9,911 bases of DNA from Candidatus Bathyarchaeota archaeon (lineage in GTDB: Archaea; Thermoproteota; Bathyarchaeia; TCS64), in assembly GCA_030608725.1 (NCBI GenBank), contig JAUWDP010000024.1, positions 1 to 9,911 of the forward strand, given 5' to 3'. The notes beneath the pieces were generated by a model. It searched no databases. It had not been told where the DNA came from and was given only the letters and a program-made list of their open reading frames with translations. Made by a program: the position numbers and the translations under genes. This document shows, piece after piece, positions 4,586 through 9,911 of the stretch (the first letter of the stretch is position 1; each line of letters opens with the position of its first letter).

Positions 4586-5146
4586 TTGACTACCAGAACA
4601 ATGAATAGGAACAGGGGTCTAAGCGAGGTCGTCTCGACTCTGATACTGCTGGTGGTGGCTGTCCTGCTGGCGGCCGTTGTCGCGTACTACGCCACAAACG
4701 TGACGATGACCCGGACCAACATGGAGGAGGTCCGCCTCAGCAAGCAGCACGTCTGGGTCAACAGCACTGGTGCCGTCGCCGCCGTGAAGGTCCAGAACCT
4801 AGGAGGCAGGGACATCCTCATCGACAAGCTATCCGTGAGGAGCGTCACGGCGGATTGGGACCAGATCTACTACTACAGGGTGCCCTCGGGCTCCAGCGTG
4901 AACGAGGACCAGAACATCACGAGCTACGCAAGCCTCACTGGAGCTGTCGTGCTCATTGACGGGAGGAACTACACCCAGGCCACTTCGGACATCCCCCTCA
5001 TTTCGGGGAGTGAGCTCTTGGTCTATGTCAAGGGACCCCACAGCATCCATATGGACGACATCGGCACAACGGTGGCCATCAGTGTGACGACTAACAACGC
5101 CCAGTACATCACCGAGTGCAACGTAAAGTCAGCCTCGTCTCAATAA
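4586..5146 (+). CDS. Secreted type IV pilin/archaellin-like protein
   Basis: This 186-residue protein starts with a short basic leader ending RNRG (to residue 11), followed by LSEVVSTLILLVVAVLLAAVVAYYA (from residue 12). That matches the archaeal type IV pilin N-terminal domain (PF07790, Pilin_N), cleaved by a class III signal peptidase (PibD/EppA type), probably between Gly11 and Leu12. The hydrophobic helix would then pack in the filament core. The remaining 145 or so residues look like a beta-rich head. Four N-glycosylation sequons (NVT, NST, NIT, NYT) fit an extracellular protein. Start choice is uncertain: TTG 4586 has GAGG 9 nt upstream, TTG 4571 would add five residues, and ATG 4601 gives the shortest leader MNRNRG. 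Fifteen nt separate it from the winged-helix gene, so they form an operon. No prepilin peptidase, ATPase or membrane platform gene is nearby, so it must use machinery encoded elsewhere. Confidence 0.82.
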   Translation: MTTRTMNRNRGLSEVVSTLILLVVAVLLAAVVAYYATNVTMTRTNMEEVRLSKQHVWVNSTGAVAAVKVQNLGGRDILIDKLSVRSVTADWDQIYYYRVPSGSSVNEDQNITSYASLTGAVVLIDGRNYTQATSDIPLISGSELLVYVKGPHSIHMDDIGTTVAISVTTNNAQYITECNVKSASSQ

Positions 5147-5161
5147 TGAGGTGAAATAAAG

Positions 5162-5443
5162 ATGGATAATGAGAACAAACGGAGATCTAAGCTGGAGATA
5201 ATGCTCACCGTGCTAAACGCGGTGAGGGATGGAGAGCACAAGCCGACGAAGATAATGTACGCAGCCAACATGTCATGGAACCTGACGCAGAGAATCTTCA
5301 CAGACCTGGTCGATCAGGGGCTTCTCGATATGCGGGAAGTGCCCCGGGGCAACAGGTCGATACGCAGATACGAGATAACCGAGAAGGGTCTGAACGTACT
5401 GGCTTACTTCACAGAAGCCAACGCTCTCCTGAACATAACCTAA
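5162..5443 (+). CDS. Small winged-helix DNA-binding protein (HTH_45-like)
   Basis: This 93-residue cytosolic protein is essentially one winged-helix domain. The segment RSKLEIMLTVLNAVRDGEHKPTKIMYAANMSWNLTQRIFTDLVDQGLLDM (8-57) supplies three helices, with MSWNLTQRIFTDLVDQGLL as the recognition region. The wing follows (REVPRGNRSIRRYEITEKGLNVLAYF). The K-P-T-K-I-M-Y-A-A-N pattern and the YEITEKG ending are typical of the archaeal HTH_45 family (PF14947) as I know it. There is no ligand-binding or receiver domain. It has the best ribosome site in the window, GAGGTGA at 5148-5154, seven nt before ATG, and follows the pilin gene by 15 nt. It may autoregulate the operon, but that is inference. It ends TAA nine nt from the convergent TatD gene. 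Confidence 0.88.
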   Translation: MDNENKRRSKLEIMLTVLNAVRDGEHKPTKIMYAANMSWNLTQRIFTDLVDQGLLDMREVPRGNRSIRRYEITEKGLNVLAYFTEANALLNIT

Positions 5444-5446
5444 CCA

Positions 5447-5452
5447 TTTTTT
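5447..5452 (+). terminator. Oligo-T terminator after the winged-helix gene
   Basis: A run of six T follows the TAA stop within the 9-nt gap to the convergent TatD gene. Archaeal transcription can end at such T-runs without a hairpin. On the other strand this is an A-run and would not act. Confidence 0.4.
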
Positions 5453-6220
5453 CTACTTTATTCCAAATATCTCACGTGCCTTCCTAGTCGTGGTAAGAGC
5501 TACTTCTTCCGTGGTCGTGTCTTTTAGATTCGCTAGAGCCTTCACGGTGATCGTGACGTCCATGGGCTCCGAGCTCCGCTTCCTGTTCCTCATGTAGACC
5601 GGGCAGTCGGTCTCAACAATGATGCTCTCCAAGGGGGCGTGTTCCAGAGCGGCTCTGTGGTCCTTGCTGTACTCCGCTGCGGGCGTGGCTGAGATGTAGT
5701 ATCCTCTGTCTAGGAGGCTGTCAAGGACGTCCACCGGTCCGCTGTACCAGTGGAAGACGATCCGCTCCGGGCCGTGAGCCACACCGAGGTCTAGGGCGTC
5801 CTGCCATGACCCGCGACCGTGTACGGAGGCTGGTAGGTCGTGCTCCCGGGCTATCCGAAGCTGTTTGATGTAGGTATCACGCTGCCTCTCCCTGACCCCC
5901 TCGTCCTTCCTTGCTGCCTTATCCCAGTAGTCCAGCCCGATCTCGCCAATAGCCACGACCTTGGAAATGTTCTCCTGGATATACCTGAGGGTCTCGGGGA
6001 CATCGTCGTTCAGGAACTCTGTGGGGTGGATGCCTATGGCCGGGTGGACGAAGCCTGGGTACCTTTCCGACCATTCGAAGGTAGCTTCAGAAGAGGCAAG
6101 GTTGGTGCCCATGGCGATGATGGCCTCCACGCCTGCCTCCTTCGCCCTCTGGATCACTCCCTCCTTGTCCTCCAGCTCACTGAGGTGGGCGTGGGTGTCC
6201 ACGTACATTTCTCTCTTCAT
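5453..6220 (-). CDS. TatD family metal-dependent hydrolase
   Basis: This 255-residue TIM-barrel amidohydrolase belongs to the TatD family, whose bacterial members are metal-dependent 3'-5' exonucleases/DNases. All expected metal positions are visible: VDTHAHL (His10 and His12), GEIGLDY (Glu93), SVHGR (His134), FHWYSG (His157) and ETDCP (Asp205). Length is normal and the protein looks intact and cytosolic. The archaeal substrate is not certain, with DNA repair and nucleic-acid turnover as usual suggestions. The start ATG at 6220 is preceded by a box A at 6241-6248, consistent with a leaderless message. A second ATG at codon 5 is a weaker alternative. It ends in TAG, tail to tail with the winged-helix gene. 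Confidence 0.92.
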   Translation of the reverse strand: MKREMYVDTHAHLSELEDKEGVIQRAKEAGVEAIIAMGTNLASSEATFEWSERYPGFVHPAIGIHPTEFLNDDVPETLRYIQENISKVVAIGEIGLDYWDKAARKDEGVRERQRDTYIKQLRIAREHDLPASVHGRGSWQDALDLGVAHGPERIVFHWYSGPVDVLDSLLDRGYYISATPAAEYSKDHRAALEHAPLESIIVETDCPVYMRNRKRSSEPMDVTITVKALANLKDTTTEEVALTTTRKAREIFGIK

Positions 6221-6240
6221 GCAATGAACATCGTCGCATG

Positions 6241-6248
6241 TTAAATTA
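6241..6248 (-). promoter_or_regulatory. TATA box of the TatD gene
   Basis: The element TAATTTAA (minus strand) is centred about 25 nt before ATG 6220, implying a leaderless or nearly leaderless mRNA. It lies in the 68-nt gap downstream of the small membrane protein gene. Confidence 0.5.
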
Positions 6249-6288
6249 AGGATCTTGGATGTTCAGAGGCTTCTTGGAGGGTTGGCGG

Positions 6289-6621
6289 TTATTTCCAGCG
6301 TTCAAGTTCCTTCTCTATCTTACGGTAGTTCTTTCTCCTCTTCAGGATGTACCAAGCTATCCAGGTCATCGTGAAGGTCGGGATGATGTCGATCCCGGGG
6401 AGGAGCTCAAAGATTGTGATCAGGCCTACCCAGCTGAAGAAGTAGGCGCAGAAGATGATCCCGGCCACGTCGATGATGTCCCCGCCGACGGGCATCATGA
6501 GCATGGGGAAGCCGTACTCGATGAGGTCGAGCATGAGGCAGACTAGGAGGGAGCCTAGCTCGTCCCAGTTGAGGCGTACCAGCCAGGGCGCCGAGAGGGT
6601 CTTCGCGGACGAAGTGTTCAC
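6289..6621 (-). CDS. Small integral membrane protein, function unknown
   Basis: This 110-residue protein has three likely membrane helices at about 22-44, 50-73 and 78-94, followed by a strongly basic tail (KRRKNYRKIEKELERWK) that should stay in the cytoplasm. Acidic residues sit within or next to the helices (Asp32, Glu35, Asp48, Asp51, Glu72, Asp78), with a conserved-looking ELLPGIDIIPTFT segment. I recall similar small hypothetical proteins in euryarchaea but know no function. The start is GTG at 6621, with AGAAGGA a few nt upstream. A TATA box at 6643-6651 predicts transcription from about the start codon, so either leaderless or very short-leader translation is possible. It ends TAA, 68 nt before the TatD start. 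Confidence 0.8.
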   Translation of the reverse strand: MNTSSAKTLSAPWLVRLNWDELGSLLVCLMLDLIEYGFPMLMMPVGGDIIDVAGIIFCAYFFSWVGLITIFELLPGIDIIPTFTMTWIAWYILKRRKNYRKIEKELERWK

Positions 6622-6642
6622 CGTATTCCTTCTGGGAGTTGA

Positions 6643-6651
6643 GGTATAAAA
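6643..6651 (-). promoter_or_regulatory. TATA box of the small membrane protein gene
   Basis: On the minus strand ATTTTTATACC contains a good box A centred about 26 nt before the GTG start, inside the 54-nt gap after the UPF0147 gene. It suggests the gene is transcribed on its own. Confidence 0.5.
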
Positions 6652-6675
6652 ATGAAAAGATGGTTCCTGGTTAAT

Positions 6676-6948
6676 CTAGTCTCTGATGCCCTCTAGGACG
6701 CTTATCACGTTCCAGATCCGGGTGCGGGTGTACATGGGCATGTTCGGGTCCTGGGAGATCTGGTCGAGGAGGTCGATGGCGTTGGCCGCCCTGGCGGCGA
6801 GGGAGGTGCTCTCGTCAAGCAGCAGATCTGAGGCCTGCTTGGCCGTGCGTCTTATGTTTCTCGGGGTCGTGTTATCCTCCGAGACCCTGTTGAGAATAGA
6901 CATCGCCTGACTCGTCTTCTGAACATACTCTTCCTGTTTCTTTGACAT
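6676..6948 (-). CDS. UPF0147 family protein
   Basis: This 90-residue all-helical protein belongs to the archaeal UPF0147 family (PF03685), of unknown function. The characteristic segment DNTTPRNIRRTAKQASDLLLDESTSLAARAANAIDLLDQISQDPNMPMYTRTRIWNVISVLE is present almost from end to end, including the PRNIRR motif near residue 30. It is cytosolic with no membrane segment. I chose ATG 6948 because GGATGTGA lies 4 nt upstream and family members start near here. An ATG at 6969 would add MHDGCED. Box A at 6995-7003 predicts a start near 6972. It ends TAG, 54 nt before the small membrane protein gene. Confidence 0.9.
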   Translation of the reverse strand: MSKKQEEYVQKTSQAMSILNRVSEDNTTPRNIRRTAKQASDLLLDESTSLAARAANAIDLLDQISQDPNMPMYTRTRIWNVISVLEGIRD

Positions 6949-6994
6949 ATCTTCACATCCATCATGCACGCAAATTCTGACAATTCGAACTGAA

Positions 6995-7003
6995 TTTTAT
7001 AAT
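6995..7003 (-). promoter_or_regulatory. TATA box of the UPF0147 gene
   Basis: Minus-strand ATTATAAAA is centred about 50 nt before ATG 6948, giving a leader of about 24 nt that contains the GGATGTGA ribosome site. Confidence 0.55.
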
Positions 7004-7021
7004 ACATCCTCGAAGTATCGA

Positions 7022-7027
7022 TAAAAA
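7022..7027 (-). terminator. Possible T-run terminator of the HAD gene
   Basis: On the minus strand the HAD gene is followed after about 38 nt by GGTTTTTATCG, a short oligo-T run just upstream of the UPF0147 promoter. No hairpin precedes it. Confidence 0.3.
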
Positions 7028-7064
7028 CCTATCTCTCCAGAAACCAAATATCCACTTTCAGTCA

Positions 7065-7754
7065 TCAGCTGGCTACCGGTTTCGACATGTAATTAGGTAG
7101 ATCCGCCACGTTCTCCAGCAATACATCTGGTACCTCCTCTCTCCAGGAGCTCCTCCCTCTGCCGCTGGTGTTGACGCCGATAAAAGCGCAGCCCGAGTTA
7201 ATGGCGCTCTCAAAGTCCAGGTACATGTCCCCCACGAAGAGCAGCTCGTCCATGTCGAGGCCCATCAGCTCAGCAGTGTGGTGTAGCGCCTCCGGGTAGG
7301 GCTTGGGCCGCGGGGTCTGCCCCCTGCCGAGGACGACGTCGAAGCAGTCGTGGGCCCCTATCTTCTTCAGGGCCTCCACGGCGTATTCGTAGTGGCTCCT
7401 CGTCAGGATGGCGAGCATGTATCCCTGCTCTCTGAGCTCGCGGAGGGCCTGGGATGTTCCCTCTATCTCATTGACAAGGGGGATGGCCTCAAGTTCGCCC
7501 TGGTTCATGAGTTCCTCCATGACGGCGCGTAGCTCCACTCTCTTGTCCTCAGGCTTCTGCGCCTTGTCCCAGTAATGCTCGGCTTTCTCTAGGATGTCAA
7601 CTGTGATCATGGTGGTGGTCAGCACTCCGCTGGGGACGTCGTTCTCCTCTAGGACCTTGATCATGTTCCTCTTCATCTTCCTGAAGTCGATGGTGGAGTG
7701 TATCAGCGTCCCGTCGAGGTCGAAGACGATGCCCTTGAACTTGCGAGAGACCAT
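7065..7754 (-). CDS. HAD superfamily hydrolase (phosphatase-like)
   Basis: This 229-residue haloacid dehalogenase-superfamily protein has an alpha-helical cap inserted after motif I (about residues 22-90), as in phosphoglycolate-phosphatase-like enzymes. Catalytic motifs are complete: I, VFDLDGT with Asp12 (nucleophile) and Asp14 (acid/base); II, ILTRS with Thr118; III, Lys151 in RPKPYPEA; IV, VGDMYLDFESA with Asp176 and Asp180 for magnesium. It should be a cytosolic phosphatase acting on a small phosphorylated metabolite. The PKPxP motif III suggests the phosphoglycolate or beta-phosphoglucomutase-like branch, but the substrate cannot be assigned. I prefer ATG 7754 because a GTG at 7763 only adds MHV and lies near the predicted transcript start. 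It ends TGA, the only TGA stop in the window. Confidence 0.9.
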   Translation of the reverse strand: MVSRKFKGIVFDLDGTLIHSTIDFRKMKRNMIKVLEENDVPSGVLTTTMITVDILEKAEHYWDKAQKPEDKRVELRAVMEELMNQGELEAIPLVNEIEGTSQALRELREQGYMLAILTRSHYEYAVEALKKIGAHDCFDVVLGRGQTPRPKPYPEALHHTAELMGLDMDELLFVGDMYLDFESAINSGCAFIGVNTSGRGRSSWREEVPDVLLENVADLPNYMSKPVAS

Positions 7755-7791
7755 AACGTGCACCCGGAGTATCCGTGAAGTTGATGCCTCT

Positions 7792-7800
7792 TGATATAAC
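7792..7800 (-). promoter_or_regulatory. TATA box of the HAD gene
   Basis: Minus-strand GTTATATCA lies about 42 nt upstream of ATG 7754 and predicts a start near 7769, leaving a leader of about 15 nt. Confidence 0.55.
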
Positions 7801-7809
7801 CGTTATGGT

Positions 7810-7836
7810 GAGGGGTAGAAGAAAGAGGGGAGGGGG
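7810..7836. other. Polypurine/polypyrimidine tract between exporter and HAD genes
   Basis: Twenty-six of 27 bases on the plus strand are purines, the last 20 without interruption. On the transcribed minus strand this is a C/T-rich stretch directly after the permease stop. It may slow or end transcription before the HAD promoter. No hairpin other than the short GGGCCC at its edge is seen. Confidence 0.45.
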
Positions 7837-7838
7837 CC

Positions 7839-9149
7839 CTAATGTCTTCTGAGGAGGTTCCTTATTCTATCCAAGGTGAACCTCGAAGTGAGTATCCTCT
7901 CCGTCGAGAAGATGCGGGCAGCGATGTAGAGCACGACCACCGTGAATGCCGTGATGTATGCTATGCTGCCGATGGCTGCTGAGTAGTCGCCCAGGAAGGC
8001 GGCCTTGGTGGCGAGGATGCTGTGTGTGTATGGAATCGCCAGGAGTATCCATTGCATCGTCGTCGGCAGCATCTTGATGTCGCTGAACATCAGGATCATG
8101 GCGGGGATGAAGATGGGTATGAACAGGATCCCCGTCAGACTCTGAGCCCCCCTCACGCTGTCGGAGAACACCGAGAGACAGATGGCGAGGGCGAGGGATG
8201 AGATGAGGGTTATGAATATGTTTATTCCCACGAGGGCTACGCCGAAGGGCTTGAGGCCGAGGCTGAATCCCTCGGTCGTCATGCTCGTCATCTCCGGCGC
8301 GAAGGCGAAGGTGGAGTTCATGTAGTAGCCGAATCCCGCCATCGAGGCGATGGCCCCGAAGATCGAGACCACTATGGAGCCCGCCAGCTTGCCGCCGAGT
8401 ATCGTCATGCGGCTCACGGGCAGGGTCATGAGGGTCTCCAGGGTCTTCTCCTCCTTCTCCAGCGCGATGCTGGTGGCCGCCATCTGGATGGCGAAGACGA
8501 GGGTGAGCATGGTCATCATGGGGAGGGTGATGCTCTGGTTCATGACGATGTTGAAGATGGCCGAGGGCGCGACCTCCAGGACGTTCCCCTTGATAATAGA
8601 GGCCGACGATGTCCGGATCGGGCTCCTGATGGCCTCCGGCTCGGCTGCTCCCCCGGATTCAGCGATGTATCCCTCGATCTTGCTGATTGAGAGGTAGTAG
8701 CTGTACAGGTTGATGAGGCCGCTTACAGCGTTGGGGCTCTCCGTCTCGACGATGGAGAGGCTTTTCAGGTTAGCGTAGAGCTTGAGGTTGGCCTTAACTC
8801 CCTGGGTGACGTTGTCCGAGTACCCCTCCCTGATGTACAGGAGGGTGGATGCGTTCGTGTCTTGGAATGCCATGATGGCATCCTCAAGGGATCCAGCCTC
8901 GATGGTGTGCACCGTGTTGTTGGTGTAGATGTACTCCAAGAAGGAGTCCACGACGGCGCCCTCATCCTCGTTGTAGACGGCGAAGGAGGCGGAGGCCATG
9001 GCCCTCATCATCGACTGCTGTGATATGTTCATCGCTGAGCCCATTAGGGGGTACATGATCAGGGGCATTAGCACGACGCCTAGCAGGATCTTGGGGTCCC
9101 TGATGAGTTCCTTTATCTCCTTGACGACGAGGGACCTCAGGTTACCCAA
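7839..9149 (-). CDS. ABC-2 type exporter permease (NatB-like)
   Basis: This 436-residue membrane subunit of an ABC exporter has the NatB/ABC-2 (ABC2_membrane_3) layout. An N-terminal amphipathic stretch with KEIKELIRDPK precedes TM1 (about 21-42). A large extracytoplasmic domain (about 43-205) follows, then five or six helices packed toward the C-terminus. The cytoplasmic loop EKEEKTLETLMTLPVSR after TM2 is the family signature contacting the ATPase. The C-terminus is basic (RFTLDRIRNLLRRH). NatAB-type systems export sodium ions or, in relatives, antimicrobial compounds. The substrate here is unknown. The start is TTG at 9149, supported by GGAGG nine nt upstream (9159-9163). It overlaps the end of the ATPase gene by 8 nt, so the two are translationally coupled. 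Confidence 0.9.
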   Translation of the reverse strand: MGNLRSLVVKEIKELIRDPKILLGVVLMPLIMYPLMGSAMNISQQSMMRAMASASFAVYNEDEGAVVDSFLEYIYTNNTVHTIEAGSLEDAIMAFQDTNASTLLYIREGYSDNVTQGVKANLKLYANLKSLSIVETESPNAVSGLINLYSYYLSISKIEGYIAESGGAAEPEAIRSPIRTSSASIIKGNVLEVAPSAIFNIVMNQSITLPMMTMLTLVFAIQMAATSIALEKEEKTLETLMTLPVSRMTILGGKLAGSIVVSIFGAIASMAGFGYYMNSTFAFAPEMTSMTTEGFSLGLKPFGVALVGINIFITLISSLALAICLSVFSDSVRGAQSLTGILFIPIFIPAMILMFSDIKMLPTTMQWILLAIPYTHSILATKAAFLGDYSAAIGSIAYITAFTVVVLYIAARIFSTERILTSRFTLDRIRNLLRRH

Positions 9150-9873
9150 GCTTAGTAGCCTCCATGAAGGCCTCCTCCAGGTTCTCCGCGCTGAACCTGT
9201 CCATCAGCTCGGGGGGAGTGCCCACGGCTATGATCAATCCCTCGTCGATGAGAGCTACGCGGTGGCAGAGGTACTCAACCTCCAGCATGTTGTGGCTGGA
9301 GATCAGGGTGGTCACCCCCTGCTTGTCGACGTAGTCCCTAATGGTCTGCCTTACATGGACCGCATGGATTACGTCGAGTCCCGAGGTGGGCTCGTCGAGG
9401 ATGGCCAGCTTGGGCTTCATCATCAGGGCCCTCGCGAGGAGGAGCCGCTTCTTCATCCCCTTGCTGTATCCCTTCACTCGGTCATTCAGCCTCTCCTCGA
9501 GGCCGGAGATGTACTTCCCCTCCTCCAGCATGTCCACGATGCTCCTATCGCCATTGTCGTAGAACTCGGCCATGAATTCGAGGTACTCGTGGCCGGAGAG
9601 GTTCTGGTAGGCGCCGGCCTCCTCGGGGAGGTAGCTGATCATCTCCCTGATCTTCACCGGCTCTTTGACGACGTCAACGCCGAACACTTTGGCGAACCCA
9701 GCTGTCGGGCTTATCAGGGTGCTGAGAATCCTGAGGGTGGTCGTCTTCCCAGCTCCGTTGGGCCCAATGAGCCCGAAGATCTCACGGTCATTGACCGAGA
9801 AACTCGCGCCCTTCAAGGCCTCCACGCTGCCGAAGTGCTTGACAAGGGCCTCTACCTCGATGGCGTTATCCAT
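9142..9873 (-). CDS. ABC exporter ATP-binding subunit (NatA-like)
   Basis: This 243-residue nucleotide-binding subunit powers the adjacent permease. Walker A is GPNGAGKTT at 38-46. The Q-loop region reads SYLPEEAG, with the usual Gln replaced, as in many NatA-type exporters. The signature is YSKGMKKR at 136-143 instead of LSGGQ, Walker B is LAILDEP (156-162) with catalytic Glu161, and the H-loop is SSHNM with His194. It lacks a membrane segment and should sit on the cytoplasmic face. The start is chosen at ATG 9873, with GAGTGA five nt upstream. In-frame GTG 9882 and TTG 9876 are alternatives. It ends TAA inside the first codons of the permease. A TATA box at the window edge suggests this is the first gene of the operon. 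Confidence 0.92.
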   Translation of the reverse strand: MDNAIEVEALVKHFGSVEALKGASFSVNDREIFGLIGPNGAGKTTTLRILSTLISPTAGFAKVFGVDVVKEPVKIREMISYLPEEAGAYQNLSGHEYLEFMAEFYDNGDRSIVDMLEEGKYISGLEERLNDRVKGYSKGMKKRLLLARALMMKPKLAILDEPTSGLDVIHAVHVRQTIRDYVDKQGVTTLISSHNMLEVEYLCHRVALIDEGLIIAVGTPPELMDRFSAENLEEAFMEATKLG

Positions 9874-9904
9874 CAATTTCACTCGCCATTCAATTCCAGA
9901 ACGG

Positions 9905-9911
9905 CTTTATA
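9905..9911 (-). promoter_or_regulatory. TATA box of the NatAB-like operon (at window edge)
   Basis: Minus-strand TATAAAG at the extreme right end lies about 35 nt upstream of ATG 9873 and predicts transcription from near 9882. The upstream part of the element is cut off by the end of the window. Confidence 0.5.

Noticed and set aside
4147..5443. Pilin/winged-helix pair as an element integrated at tRNA-Ser
   Set aside because: The pair lies on the 5' side of tRNA-Ser, whereas integration normally uses the 3' end. I found no second copy of a tRNA 3' fragment, no integrase and no target-site repeat.
5840..6244. 134-codon plus-strand open frame opposite TatD
   Set aside because: It is antisense to all N-terminal TatD metal motifs and has no independent support.
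1..9911. CRISPR array, transposon, phage or defence-gene content
   Set aside because: No regularly spaced repeats, no transposase or integrase, no terminal inverted repeats and no nuclease/toxin pairs were found. TatD is a widespread housekeeping nuclease family.

Overview
This window reads as archaeal chromosome, most likely from a euryarchaeote. The Thermoplasmata/Methanomassiliicoccales side is my guess, but no marker here fixes the lineage. The archaeal evidence is threefold. Two of three tRNA genes carry bulge-helix-bulge introns at position 37/38. Genes are preceded by TATA (box A) elements, several about 25-30 nt before the start codon, as in leaderless transcripts. The gene content also fits: a UPF0147 protein, a type IV pilin with an archaeal class III signal peptide, an HTH_45-like winged-helix protein and archaeal-type tRNAs. 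Coding DNA is fairly G+C rich and spacers are clearly A+T rich. No CRISPR array, insertion sequence, phage gene or replication origin was seen.

Layout. At the left edge are tRNA-Lys(UUU) on the minus strand and tRNA-Gly(CCC) on the plus strand, separated by a 255-nt spacer with a strong hairpin. A class I SAM methyltransferase (minus) then diverges from an M24 creatinase/Xaa-Pro-peptidase-like protein (plus). The M24 gene converges on an 86-residue orphan. A class I/II aminotransferase follows (minus), then tRNA-Ser(UGA) (minus). After an A+T-rich 351-nt spacer comes the only other plus-strand unit, a two-gene operon: a secreted type IV pilin-like protein and a small winged-helix DNA-binding protein. 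From 5453 to the right end everything is on the minus strand: TatD-family hydrolase, small three-helix membrane protein, UPF0147 protein, HAD phosphatase, and a NatB/NatA-type ABC exporter whose two genes overlap by 8 nt.

How the genes work together. Most look like independently promoted housekeeping genes. Only two clear functional units are visible: the pilin/winged-helix pair (surface appendage or secreted protein plus a probable regulator) and the ABC-2 exporter (permease plus ATPase). I found no convincing new multi-gene defence or metabolic system. The more unusual points are the tRNA-Gly(CCC) gene with C instead of U at position 33, the altered metal-ligand region of the M24 protein, the promoter region of the pilin unit, and a dyad in the divergent methyltransferase/M24 spacer. 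Six of twelve genes end in TAG, which argues against amber decoding as pyrrolysine.
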